From Candidatus Portnoybacteria bacterium CG_4_10_14_0_2_um_filter_44_20 (lineage in GTDB: Bacteria; Patescibacteriota; Minisyncoccia; Portnoybacterales; GCA-002795985), in contig PFOG01000080.1 of the NCBI GenBank assembly GCA_002792395.1, positions 1-6,852 of the forward strand: a stretch of DNA of 6,852 bases. Reading direction: 5' to 3'. Position numbers and translations under genes: made by a program. Below, in pieces: positions 1 to 4,931 of this stretch. The notes under the pieces are model-generated. The model was given only the letters and a program-made list of their open reading frames with translations, was not told the origin of the DNA and made no database searches. Numbering within the stretch: position 1 is the stretch's first letter; each line of letters begins with the position of its first letter.

Positions 1-73
1 CAGGCCGAGAAAGCGTCTTGGCTTTAAAACGCCGTTAGAAGTATTTAATGAAAGTGTTGCACTTACTTGTTGA
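1..73 (+). CDS. IS30-family transposase, C-terminal fragment
   Basis: Reading from base 2, an open frame ends in TGA at 71-73 and encodes RPRKRLGFKTPLEVF followed by NESVALTC. The Arg-Pro-Arg-Lys-x-Leu-Gly-Phe-Lys-Thr-Pro-x-Glu-Val-Phe pattern is the characteristic C-terminal tail of IS30-family DDE transposases, lying after the catalytic glutamate. Only about 23 residues are in the window; the rest lies to the left. The last codons sit inside a stretch (56-75) that probably forms the right terminal inverted repeat, as is common in this family where the gene runs nearly to the IS end. The call rests on motif recognition of a short tail, but the pattern is distinctive. Confidence 0.8.
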   Translation, partial: RPRKRLGFKTPLEVFNESVALTC

Positions 74-78
74 ACCTA
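56..78 (+). repeat. Probable right terminal inverted repeat of the IS30-family element
   Basis: The stretch GTTGCACTTACTTGTTGAAC overlaps the transposase stop codon. IS30-family elements usually end within a few bases of the transposase stop, so the IS boundary is expected here. The matching left end is outside the window, so the exact terminus and any target duplication cannot be set. Confidence 0.4.
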
Positions 79-88
79 TCCTTATCTT

Positions 89-110
89 CCCCTCCTCAGT
101 TGAGGAGGGG
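89..110. repeat. Perfect 10-bp stem hairpin repeat
   Basis: CCCCTCCTCA and TGAGGAGGGG are perfect reverse complements separated by GT. It starts the repeat cluster and is followed by a G-rich tail (ACTGAGGGAAGGTG), a layout typical of dispersed small non-autonomous elements. There is no T-run, so it is not an intrinsic terminator. Confidence 0.7.
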
Positions 111-177
111 ACTGAGGGAAGGTGTTGTTATAAATTCTGTGCTCCGTGCCCCCTCCCTGTTATTCCCGCCATTCCTT

Positions 178-203
178 GTCATCCTGAGCGGAGCGAAGGA
201 TCT
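178..203. repeat. Dispersed repeat of the CCTGAGCGGAGCGAAGG type
   Basis: ATCCT (181-185) pairs with AGGAT (197-201) around a purine-rich centre. When translated, the unit gives the HPERSEGS peptide found in spurious predicted proteins of many genomes, which marks it as a widespread repeat and not as coding sequence. Confidence 0.7.
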
Positions 204-230
204 CCTCCTTTGTCATTCCCGCTTCTCCTT

Positions 231-262
231 GTCATTCCCCCGCAGTACAGCAGGGGAATCCA
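231..262. repeat. ATTCCCC...GGGGAAT hairpin repeat
   Basis: ATTCCCC at 234-240 is complementary to GGGGAAT at 253-259, with a 12-base centre. The left arm word GTCATTCC also occurs at 212-219, and the right arm word GGGAATCCAG recurs at 334-343, so this is one complete unit among partial copies. Confidence 0.65.
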
Positions 263-273
263 GCGTCCAGTCC

Positions 274-298
274 GTCATCCTGAATTTATTTCAGGATC
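274..298. repeat. ATCCTGAA...TTCAGGAT hairpin repeat
   Basis: ATCCTGAA at 277-284 is a perfect reverse complement of TTCAGGAT at 290-297, with a five-base loop. Its translation (VILNLFQDL) is another recurrent spurious-protein signature of dispersed bacterial repeats. Confidence 0.7.
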
Positions 299-349
299 TT
301 AGGGGTAGAATCCAGAACGAGATAAACCCCGGCGGGAATCCAGACCCGC

Positions 350-379
350 TTGCCATTTCCATCCCGGCGACGGTATAAT
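350..379 (+). promoter_or_regulatory. Possible sigma-70 promoter TTGCCA-18-TATAAT
   Basis: TTGCCA at 350-355 (five of six consensus bases) and a perfect TATAAT at 374-379 are separated by 18 bp. Transcription would start near 386, only about eight bases before the hairpin at 394-415, so most transcripts should end early unless the hairpin is regulated. It sits on the edge of the repeat cluster. Confidence 0.4.
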
Positions 380-393
380 CTTAATGTATTAAG

Positions 394-415
394 AGGCATT
401 TCAAATGCCTTTTTT
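394..415 (+). terminator. Terminator-like hairpin before the gene at 429
   Basis: AGGCATTT and AAATGCCT are perfect arms around a single base (in practice a loop of about five), followed by five more T residues at 411-415. It can stop transcripts arriving from the IS30 and repeat region, shielding the downstream gene. If instead a promoter at 350-379 is used, the hairpin would act in the 5' leader as an attenuator. Confidence 0.55.
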
Positions 416-423
416 GGTAAAAT
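415..423 (+). promoter_or_regulatory. Extended -10 element at the start codon of 429
   Basis: TGGTAAAAT has the TGn extension and a TAAAAT -10 hexamer ending five bases before the ATG at 429. The start site would fall on or next to the A of the start codon, giving a leaderless mRNA. This agrees with the absence of any Shine-Dalgarno sequence before this ATG. No clear -35 box is present. Confidence 0.4.
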
Positions 424-428
424 AAATT

Positions 429-1181
429 ATGGAGAAAATAAGCAAATTGGCGCAAATTTTTGCCCAATATAAAATCTATCCAAGAGAAAAATTCACTATC
501 GATCCAGAGGCTGGCTGGTTTTTAGAAAATTCAGATAATTATTATGCAGAAGGTTTAAAAAGTGATTTTTTGCCGAAACAGAATTATCAATCAGAAAAGA
601 GGGGGGCGGATTTGCCCTTTTGGGGGAAAGAATATTTTTCTAATAAAGGGGGCAAAAGAGTTTTTATGGTCGCTCAGGATTCGAAGACGCCCGATGCCGG
701 CAGTATAGTTTTTTGGGCGCATCTATTTGGAAATTTAGATTTATACGAAAAATTCAAAAGCGCGTTTGGCATAAATCCAAAGAAATTGCTGCGCTACGAT
801 AAATTTATTTTAGAAGAATGTGGGTTGAGTTTGGATTTCCTTTGTCTGACCGATGCAAAAAAAGTTTATAAGGATAATTCTTGGGAAAAATTTAATTACG
901 ACCAAAGCCAAAATCTTTTGGAAGACGAAATAAATTTCTGTCGGCCCGACGCAATTATTTTTTTAGGCCGTTCGGGATTAGAATTGCTGGGGGAGAAATG
1001 TAAATTAGCAGATTATTATCGAGGCGATGAAAACATAAGAATAAAAGGGGTTGATTGTTTTGTGTTTCCTTTTCCAACTGGAATGGGATTAATCTGGAAA
1101 AAGAAATATCAAAATGAGGTAAAGATAGAAATCGGCAAATTAAAAAACAAATTGCACGGAAAAGGTGTCGAGTGCCGTTAA
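429..1181 (+). CDS. Uracil-DNA-glycosylase-like superfamily protein
   Basis: This 250-residue protein has the layout of the UDG fold. A first motif at 77-85 (RVFMVAQDS) stands where family members have a G-Q-D/E-P-type water-activating loop. A central PDAIIFLGRSGLELL segment at 173-187 matches the conserved 'P-x-x-I-I-x-L-G-x-x-A' strand-helix of families 4 to 6. VFPFPTGMG at 212-220 occupies the position of the HPSP DNA-intercalation motif. The usual His of HPSP is absent, and the four-Cys iron-sulfur set of family 4 is not visible, so activity on uracil is uncertain; it may be a divergent glycosylase or a catalytically altered relative. The gene has no Shine-Dalgarno and may be translated leaderless. 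It is notably AT-rich compared with the operon to the right. UDG-like is an inference from motif order; a hypothetical protein is the cautious alternative. Confidence 0.55.
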   Translation: MEKISKLAQIFAQYKIYPREKFTIDPEAGWFLENSDNYYAEGLKSDFLPKQNYQSEKRGADLPFWGKEYFSNKGGKRVFMVAQDSKTPDAGSIVFWAHLFGNLDLYEKFKSAFGINPKKLLRYDKFILEECGLSLDFLCLTDAKKVYKDNSWEKFNYDQSQNLLEDEINFCRPDAIIFLGRSGLELLGEKCKLADYYRGDENIRIKGVDCFVFPFPTGMGLIWKKKYQNEVKIEIGKLKNKLHGKGVECR

Positions 1182-1251
1182 TTTATATGGAATTTGACGA
1201 CGGAAATAAAAATTGCGGGGGTCTCAGGACGGGACACATTCGTACACGATT

Positions 1252-1265
1252 AATATTCCTACGCT
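1252..1265 (+). repeat. Truncated left-half copy (R0) of the palindromic repeat
   Basis: AATATTCCTACGCT resembles the left half of the full repeat (AATATTTCCACGCT) and stops in the middle of the palindrome, directly abutting copy R1. It looks like a degenerate or truncated fifth copy. Confidence 0.4.
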
Positions 1266-1305
1266 TTCAAATATTTCCACGCTATCGCGTAATTTTCTGT
1301 GATTT
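1266..1305 (+). repeat. Palindrome-centred repeat copy R1
   Basis: The copy begins TCAAATATTTCC, continues with core ACGCTATCGCGT (1279-1290, one base off the perfect palindrome) and ends AATTTTCTGTGATTT. All copies share this order and orientation: an AT-rich left arm with AAATATTT, a 12-bp core, then an AATTTTCTGTGA right arm. Confidence 0.85.
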
Positions 1306-1320
1306 CCTAGCCCAGCCAAA

Positions 1321-1360
1321 TTCAAATATTTTCATGCTATAGCGTAGTTTTCTTTGATTT
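1321..1360 (+). repeat. Palindrome-centred repeat copy R2
   Basis: Left arm TTCAAATATTTTC, core ATGCTATAGCGT (1334-1345, one base changed) and right arm AGTTTTCTTTGATTT. It follows R1 after a 15-base non-repeated spacer (core-to-core distance 55) and abuts R3. Confidence 0.85.
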
Positions 1361-1398
1361 TACAGATTTCCACGCTATAGCGTATTTTTATGTGAAAT
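1361..1398 (+). repeat. Palindrome-centred repeat copy R3
   Basis: The core ACGCTATAGCGT (1372-1383) is a perfect 12-bp palindrome. The left arm is shortened (CAGATTTCC) and the right arm is ATTTTTATGTGAAAT. The core lies 38 bases after that of R2, so the two are nearly in tandem. Its right arm TGTGAA occupies the expected -35 position of the downstream gene's promoter. Confidence 0.85.
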
Positions 1399-1410
1399 CC
1401 GGTTGGTTTG

Positions 1411-1419
1411 TGTTATGCT
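1411..1419 (+). promoter_or_regulatory. Probable extended -10 promoter of the PaaX/Cas2-like gene
   Basis: TGTTATGCT contains TATGCT (1414-1419) preceded by a TGn extension. Seventeen bases upstream, the -35 position (1391-1396) is TGTGAA, the right arm of repeat R3, and not a good consensus. A protein bound at the R3 palindrome would overlap or flank RNA polymerase here, making autoregulation plausible. Confidence 0.4.
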
Positions 1420-1423
1420 AGCA

Positions 1424-1439
1424 AAGGAGAAGATAAGGG
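1424..1439 (+). promoter_or_regulatory. Ribosome binding sites leaving the start codon ambiguous
   Basis: AAGGAG (1424-1429) lies 13 bases before the TTG at 1443, and AAGGG (1435-1439) lies 12 bases before the ATG at 1452 but only three before the TTG. Neither pairing is ideal, so the protein may start MKNMFEQ at 1443 or MFEQ at 1452. Confidence 0.45.
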
Positions 1440-1442
1440 TAG

Positions 1443-2033
1443 TTGAAAAACATGTTTGAGCAACGCGACAAAAAATCAAAGATTCAAATCTCCAGCAAGG
1501 ACATCCTGCAATTCCTGGGCATTGGCGGTGTTTTGGTTGCGGCCGTTGTAGCGCCTAATGCCATCCAGGCCTTCAAATTTTTATTGAAAGACGAGGAGTA
1601 CGTTTCCTGGGAAAAATTCAATAAATCCAGGGCCAGACAATACGTCGGCCAGCTGGAAAAACAAGACCTGATAAAACGCTCGATCAAAGATCATCAACGA
1701 TGCTATGTTTTGACCGACAAGGGAAGGAGATTTGTTCTAAAACAGGATGTCAATAAGCTCCAATTAAACAGGCCGAAAAAATGGGATGGGCGATGGCGGA
1801 TCGTCATTTTCGATATCCCGGAGAAAAAGAAGGCGGCGCGCGACGCGCTTCGCCAAAAATTCACCAAGATAGGAATGTTCCAGTTGCAGAAAAGCGTGTT
1901 TGTTTATCCTTTCGATTGCAAAAAGGAGGTCGATTTCGTGTCGGATTATTTCGAGGTTGCCAATGACATTTTATACCTTGAGGCAAGGGTCCACGAAGTA
2001 GAAAAGCAGTTGAGGAATTTTTTCAATCTTTAA
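1443..2033 (+). CDS. PaaX-like winged-helix protein with Cas2-fold domain
   Basis: This 196-residue protein has three parts. After a basic tail, residues 20-45 are unusually hydrophobic (FLGIGGVLVAAVVAPNAIQ). Residues about 46-105 fit a winged-helix DNA-binding fold, ending in the wing-like YVLTDKGRRFVLK. Residues 114-185 match the Cas2-like central domain of PaaX regulators: WRIVIFDIPEKKK with Asp124 at the Cas2 metal-binding position, then an R-x-x-L helix, and QLQKSVFVYPF corresponding to the Cas2 Q-x-S-V-F strand. The ligand-binding PaaX C-terminal domain of the approximately 300-residue phenylacetate repressors is missing. No cas1, cas genes or CRISPR are present, so it is not an adaptation Cas2. 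The gene is bracketed by direct palindromic repeats, three upstream and one downstream, suggesting that it binds them. Its role could be autoregulator or, more speculatively, nuclease or recombinase partner of the repeats. Confidence 0.8.
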   Translation: MKNMFEQRDKKSKIQISSKDILQFLGIGGVLVAAVVAPNAIQAFKFLLKDEEYVSWEKFNKSRARQYVGQLEKQDLIKRSIKDHQRCYVLTDKGRRFVLKQDVNKLQLNRPKKWDGRWRIVIFDIPEKKKAARDALRQKFTKIGMFQLQKSVFVYPFDCKKEVDFVSDYFEVANDILYLEARVHEVEKQLRNFFNL

Positions 2034-2057
2034 TGCCCTGTCACTCGTCCTGCGATC

Positions 2058-2095
2058 TCAAATATTTTAACGCTATAGCGTAATTTTCTGTGAAA
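2058..2095 (+). repeat. Palindrome-centred repeat copy R4, downstream of the gene
   Basis: Left arm TCAAATATTTTA, perfect core ACGCTATAGCGT (2070-2081) and right arm AATTTTCTGTGAAA. It is in the same orientation as R1-R3 and starts 24 bases after the stop codon of the PaaX/Cas2-like gene. No other copy was seen in the remaining 4.7 kb. Confidence 0.85.
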
Positions 2096-2131
2096 GCCGA
2101 GCGTGATATTAAGACTTGATGCAATAAAAAT

Positions 2132-2151
2132 GGCCCGCGTTTTTGCGGGCC
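2132..2151 (+). terminator. Strong GC hairpin, probable terminator after the PaaX/Cas2-like gene
   Basis: GGCCCGC (2132-2138) pairs perfectly with GCGGGCC (2145-2151) around GTTTTT. On the plus strand the tail (GGACTATTT) is a poor U-run. On the minus strand the hairpin is followed by ATTTTTATT, a better terminator tail, although no minus-strand gene reaches it. It most likely ends the plus-strand transcript weakly or acts in both directions. Confidence 0.5.
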
Positions 2152-2212
2152 GGACTATTTCGGCGGAGGAGGATTTAAGAAGTCCTCGGTCTTGCGGAGC
2201 GTTTTTGTTTTG

Positions 2213-2243
2213 TTGACGAAAGGCGTGGCTTATGCGATATAGA
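2213..2243 (+). promoter_or_regulatory. Possible promoter of the thioesterase gene
   Basis: TTGACG (2213-2218) is a near-consensus -35 box. TATAGA (2238-2243, spacer 19) or GATATA (2236-2241, spacer 17) could be the -10. The resulting leader of about 30 bases holds the strong ribosome binding site AAGGAG at 2267-2272, seven bases from the ATG. Confidence 0.4.
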
Positions 2244-2279
2244 AGATAGTAAAAAACTCTTTGGAAAAGGAGAAAACGA

Positions 2280-2750
2280 ATGGCCAAAAAAGCATTTCAG
2301 GATTATTATCCGGACGACTTGAGTCATTGTTACGGATGCGGACGGTTGAATCCGCACGGGTTGCATATCAAGAGCTATTGGGACGGCGATGAAACGGTGG
2401 CTGTGTTTATTCCAAAACCGTATCATGTGGCGATTCCCGGTTATGTCTACGGCGGACTGATCGCTTCCATTATCGATTGCCATGCGACTGGAACTGCTTC
2501 GGCGGCCGCTTATCGCCGGGAGGGACGGATGATGGGCACTGATCCATCCCTGCGTTTCGTTACCGCATCGCTTCATATCGATTATTTATGGCCGACTCCG
2601 ATCGGTTGCCGGCTGGAATTAAGGGGACAAATCGATGAAGTCAAGGGCCGCAAGGTCGTAGTGACGGTTACTTTGTCGGTAGGTGGAAAAATATGTGCCC
2701 GCGGTAAAGTGATTGCCGTGCAGATGCCGGACGATTTAGTAACCAAATAA
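2280..2750 (+). CDS. PaaI-family hotdog acyl-CoA thioesterase
   Basis: This 156-residue single hotdog-domain protein probably hydrolyses acyl- or aryl-CoA thioesters in the cytoplasm. An N-terminal C-Y-G-C-G-x-x-N-P-H-G-L segment (17-28) is typical of a PaaI-like subgroup. The central hotdog helix region VYGGLIASIIDCHATG (56-71) corresponds to the family's H-G-G...D motif; Tyr57 replaces the usual His and Asp66 is the likely catalytic acid. Strands follow at ASLHIDYLWPTPIG (96-109), matching 'V-x-Y-x-R-P-x-P-x-G', and KVVVTVTLSVGGKICARGK (125-143). Length is normal for the family. The ATG at 2280 has AAGGAG seven bases upstream. It stands alone between its own probable promoter and a bidirectional terminator, convergent with the ETF operon. 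Substrate cannot be told; the ETF genes suggest fatty- or aromatic-acyl-CoA metabolism. Confidence 0.85.
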   Translation: MAKKAFQDYYPDDLSHCYGCGRLNPHGLHIKSYWDGDETVAVFIPKPYHVAIPGYVYGGLIASIIDCHATGTASAAAYRREGRMMGTDPSLRFVTASLHIDYLWPTPIGCRLELRGQIDEVKGRKVVVTVTLSVGGKICARGKVIAVQMPDDLVTK

Positions 2751-2752
2751 AT

Positions 2753-2788
2753 AAAAAATGGCTCACATTGCTGTGAGCCGTTATTTTT
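2753..2788. terminator. Bidirectional intrinsic terminator between convergent genes
   Basis: GGCTCACA (2760-2767) pairs with TGTGAGCC (2772-2779) around TTGC. On the plus strand it is followed by GTTATTTTTA, closing the thioesterase transcript. On the minus strand it is followed by ATTTTTTATTTA, closing the ETF/oxidoreductase operon, whose last stop codon is at 2797-2799. Confidence 0.9.
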
Positions 2789-2796
2789 ACTTAAAT

Positions 2797-4849
2797 TTAC
2801 TCTTCTGTTTCTTCTATGGACCGAAGAAACAATTCGGCGATATCAAGGACCTCTACCGTCTCTTCTTTGTTCTGCGCCTTGAGGCCGTCCTCGAACATGG
2901 TGGTACAGTATGGACAGCAGACTCCGACAATCTCAGGGTCTTGGGCCAGCGCTTGGTCGGCGCGAGCCTCATTGATCTTTTGATGCCCCCCCCAGAGTCT
3001 CTTCCATCCACATCCGACCTCCGCCCGCGCCGCAACAAAAGGATTTGTTACGACAGCGTTCCATTTCTTTCAGGCGCAGACCCGGGATCGATCTTAAGAT
3101 CTCGCGCGGCTCTTCATATATATTGTTATAACGGCCCAAGTAGCAGGAATCGTGAAAAGTGATCTGCTTATCCAGGCGCCGCCGCGGCTTCAGCTTACCT
3201 TCGTTTAACAGCTGATGTAAGAGCTCTGAGTGGTGAAGGACTTCCCAGTTGCCGCCGAATTGGGGATATTCGTTCTTCAGGGTATTGTAGCAGTGGGGGC
3301 AGGTAGTAATTATCTTTTTGACTCCATGGCCATTGATAAGCTCGGTCAGTTCGGTGGCCATTGATTGGAATAAATATTCGTTGCCCAGACGCCGAGCGGT
3401 CTCGCCACAACACCTTTCTTCAGCCCCCAGGATGCCGAAACTGACTCCGGCCTGCTTGAGAAGCTTGACCATGGCAGCTGTCACTTTTTTGGCCCGCGTG
3501 TCGAAACTGCCGGTACAACCGACGTAGAGCAAATATTCCACCTCCGGATTTTCAGCCAGGGTTTGAACATCAAGTCCCTTGGCCCAATCGCCCCGGCTGG
3601 CAAAGGCCAGACCCCAGGGATTGGAGTTGGTTTCCCAGTTACGCAGGACCGTTTGGACCTCCAGAGAAAAATTGCTTTCCATAAGCACCAGGTAACGGCG
3701 CATATCCACCAGCTTCGGAATGTGTTCAATGAACACCGGGCAATGCTCCATGCAGTTTCCGCAAGTAGTACAAGACCAGATCTCGTCCGTCAGGCAGACT
3801 TCGCCCGCCAGAGCCTTTTTTAACTCTGTTGCCGCGCATCCCTCCGGATTAATTTTCGCGTCCGTTAACAGTTTGCCCTTGGCCAGCAGATGCTTTTTGA
3901 GATTATGGATCATTTCTTTGGGGCTCAAGGGTTTGCCGGTTAGGGCCGCCGGACAATTCTCGGAACAGCGGCCGCATTCGGTGCAGGCACAAAGGTCCAG
4001 GAGCTGCTTCCAGGTGAATTCCTCGATCTTAGAGACGCCGTAGGTCTCCACCGATTCATCCTCCAGGTCCATTTTGGAGAGCTCGCCGATAGGCCGGAAT
4101 CTGCGGAAGAAGACATTGGGAATGGCGCCTAAGATATGCAGGTGTTTGGAAAAAGGAACATAAACCAGAAAGCCCAGGATAACCAGCGTGTGGATCCACC
4201 AGAAAAAACTATACCAGACTACCAGGCTTGCTTCCGACAGACGGGCAAACAGTCCTGAAACGGCCACCGAAATGAAAGCGGCTGAAGGAAAGTAGCGGCC
4301 GGGCTCAAGCTGGGTCAGGCGATATTCCGCGCCCCGGGCCCCGAACAAGCAGGCAACTAACAGCAGGATCAAGCTGATGATGATACAGGCATCCAGGTTG
4401 GCCGCCTTTTGGTCGGAAAATCGCAACCGTTCCGGTCTGAGCACAAAGCGGCGGTAAAGCGAAACAACCAGGGCAAGAACCACGCCAGCGCACAACAAGT
4501 CCTGAAGCAGATAAAGAATCGCGGTCAGCGGCTTTCCGATAACCTTCCAGTAGGCAAAGCCGTGATAGAGGCCGACTCCAAAGGTTTCCAGGCTGCCGAT
4601 GGTAATGATGATAAAACCCCAAAAAATTAAGAAGTGGCCCCAGCCGGCGGGCTCTTGAATGACTCGCCGCTGTCCGAAGACAAAAGTGGCCACGCCCCGC
4701 AGGCGCCGTCCGATCTGATCGAAGCGGTCTTCCGGCTGGCCCAGCCGCAGAATGCGGTAGAGCTTGTAGACGGTGAATGAAAAGAATCCGAGCGCCGCGA
4801 AAAAGATAAGCGCAAAGATAATATTGGCGGGAAAATATCCCGGTTGCAT
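2797..4849 (-). CDS. ETF-linked membrane Fe-S oxidoreductase (NarI/HdrD-like), frameshifted
   Basis: Read through one frame change, this encodes about 683 residues, normal for ETF:menaquinone oxidoreductases. The N-terminal 240 residues hold about six membrane spans of NarI type, with candidate haem b ligands His72, His96, His220, His236 and His238. Two [4Fe-4S] motifs follow: C289-x2-C292-x2-C295-x3-C299-P and C360-x2-C363-x2-C366-x3-C370-P. Two CCG domains come next, with C445, C480-C481-G, C517 and C520 in the first and C569 and C605-C606-G in the second. The frame then stops early at 2969, just after a G8 run (C8 on the plus strand, 2986-2993). In the other frame the expected tail continues, with INEARADQAL, VCCPYCTTMFEDGLK and EVLDIAELF, to TAA at 2797. 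The ATG has GGGAGG eight bases upstream. The likely role is to pass electrons from the EtfAB encoded upstream to menaquinone. Confidence 0.88.
2986..2993 (-). other. Homopolymer C8/G8 run at the oxidoreductase frame break
   Basis: Eight consecutive C (G on the coding strand) sit exactly where the frame switches. With seven, the frame reads on as ETLGGHQKINEAR into a conserved tail; with eight it gives GGASKDQ and a stop. The remaining second CCG-domain cysteines lie beyond this point, so the truncated product would lack part of that cluster site. Confidence 0.9.
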
Positions 4850-4881
4850 AACCGCACCTCCCGTTTCATTAAGATTCTGAC

Positions 4882-4909
4882 AAAAAGGCGCTCTATTATT
4901 TTGAGCGCC
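4882..4909 (-). terminator. Intrinsic terminator or attenuator between etfA and the oxidoreductase gene
   Basis: On the minus strand GGCGCTC (4909-4903) pairs with GAGCGCC (4893-4887) around a nine-base AT-rich loop, followed directly by TTTTTG. It lies 22 bases after the etfA stop and upstream of the oxidoreductase start. It should lower readthrough into the membrane subunit gene, or separate the operon into two transcripts if an unseen promoter lies in the remaining 30 bases. Confidence 0.8.
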
Positions 4910-4931
4910 ACAGGCAATTCCGTCTGGTTTA

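Larger units (their letters stand above)
85..345. repeat. Cluster of short hairpin (REP/MITE-like) repeats
   Basis: This non-coding stretch is built of several short imperfect palindromes in series: 89-110, 178-203, 231-262 and 274-298, plus a half copy GGCGGGAATCCAG at 331-343. The words GTCATTCC and GGGAATCCAG recur. Spurious translations contain HPERSEGS and VILNLFQDL, signatures of dispersed repeats seen in many environmental bacterial genomes. No codon-like structure or ribosome binding site supports the open frames crossing it. The cluster lies directly after an IS30 end, a typical accumulation site for such elements. Confidence 0.8.
1182..1442. other. Repeat-bearing intergenic region before the PaaX/Cas2-like gene
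   Basis: This 261-base stretch has no credible gene. Its first 70 bases are featureless apart from GTCTCAGGACGGGACAC (1221-1237), an imperfect short hairpin reminiscent of mobile-element ends. From 1252 it holds a repeat fragment and three copies of the palindrome-centred repeat annotated separately, then a probable promoter and ribosome binding site. Confidence 0.6.

Noticed and set aside
48..378. Open reading frames of 84 and 103 codons in the left repeat region
   Set aside because: They translate hairpin repeats (HPERSEGS, VILNLFQDL), overlap the IS30 tail and have no ribosome binding site.
1221..1237. GTCTCAGGACGGGACAC as an insertion-sequence end
   Set aside because: The stem is only about five pairs with a G-U, there is no partner end or transposase nearby, and I could not link it to a specific element.
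1252..2095. CRISPR array next to a Cas2-like gene
   Set aside because: The repeats are not regularly spaced (core distances 55, 38 and then about 700), there are no unique spacers of even length, and no cas1 or effector gene is near. The Cas2-like domain is that of PaaX-type regulators.
1249..2113. Target-site duplication around the repeat/PaaX module (GATTAATATT and GATATTAAG)
   Set aside because: The words at the two sides are AT-rich, resemble each other better as an inverted than as a direct repeat, and are short enough to be chance.
3563..4043. Plus-strand open frames opposite the oxidoreductase gene
   Set aside because: They lie wholly antisense to a strongly conserved coding region, with no ribosome sites or recognisable protein features.
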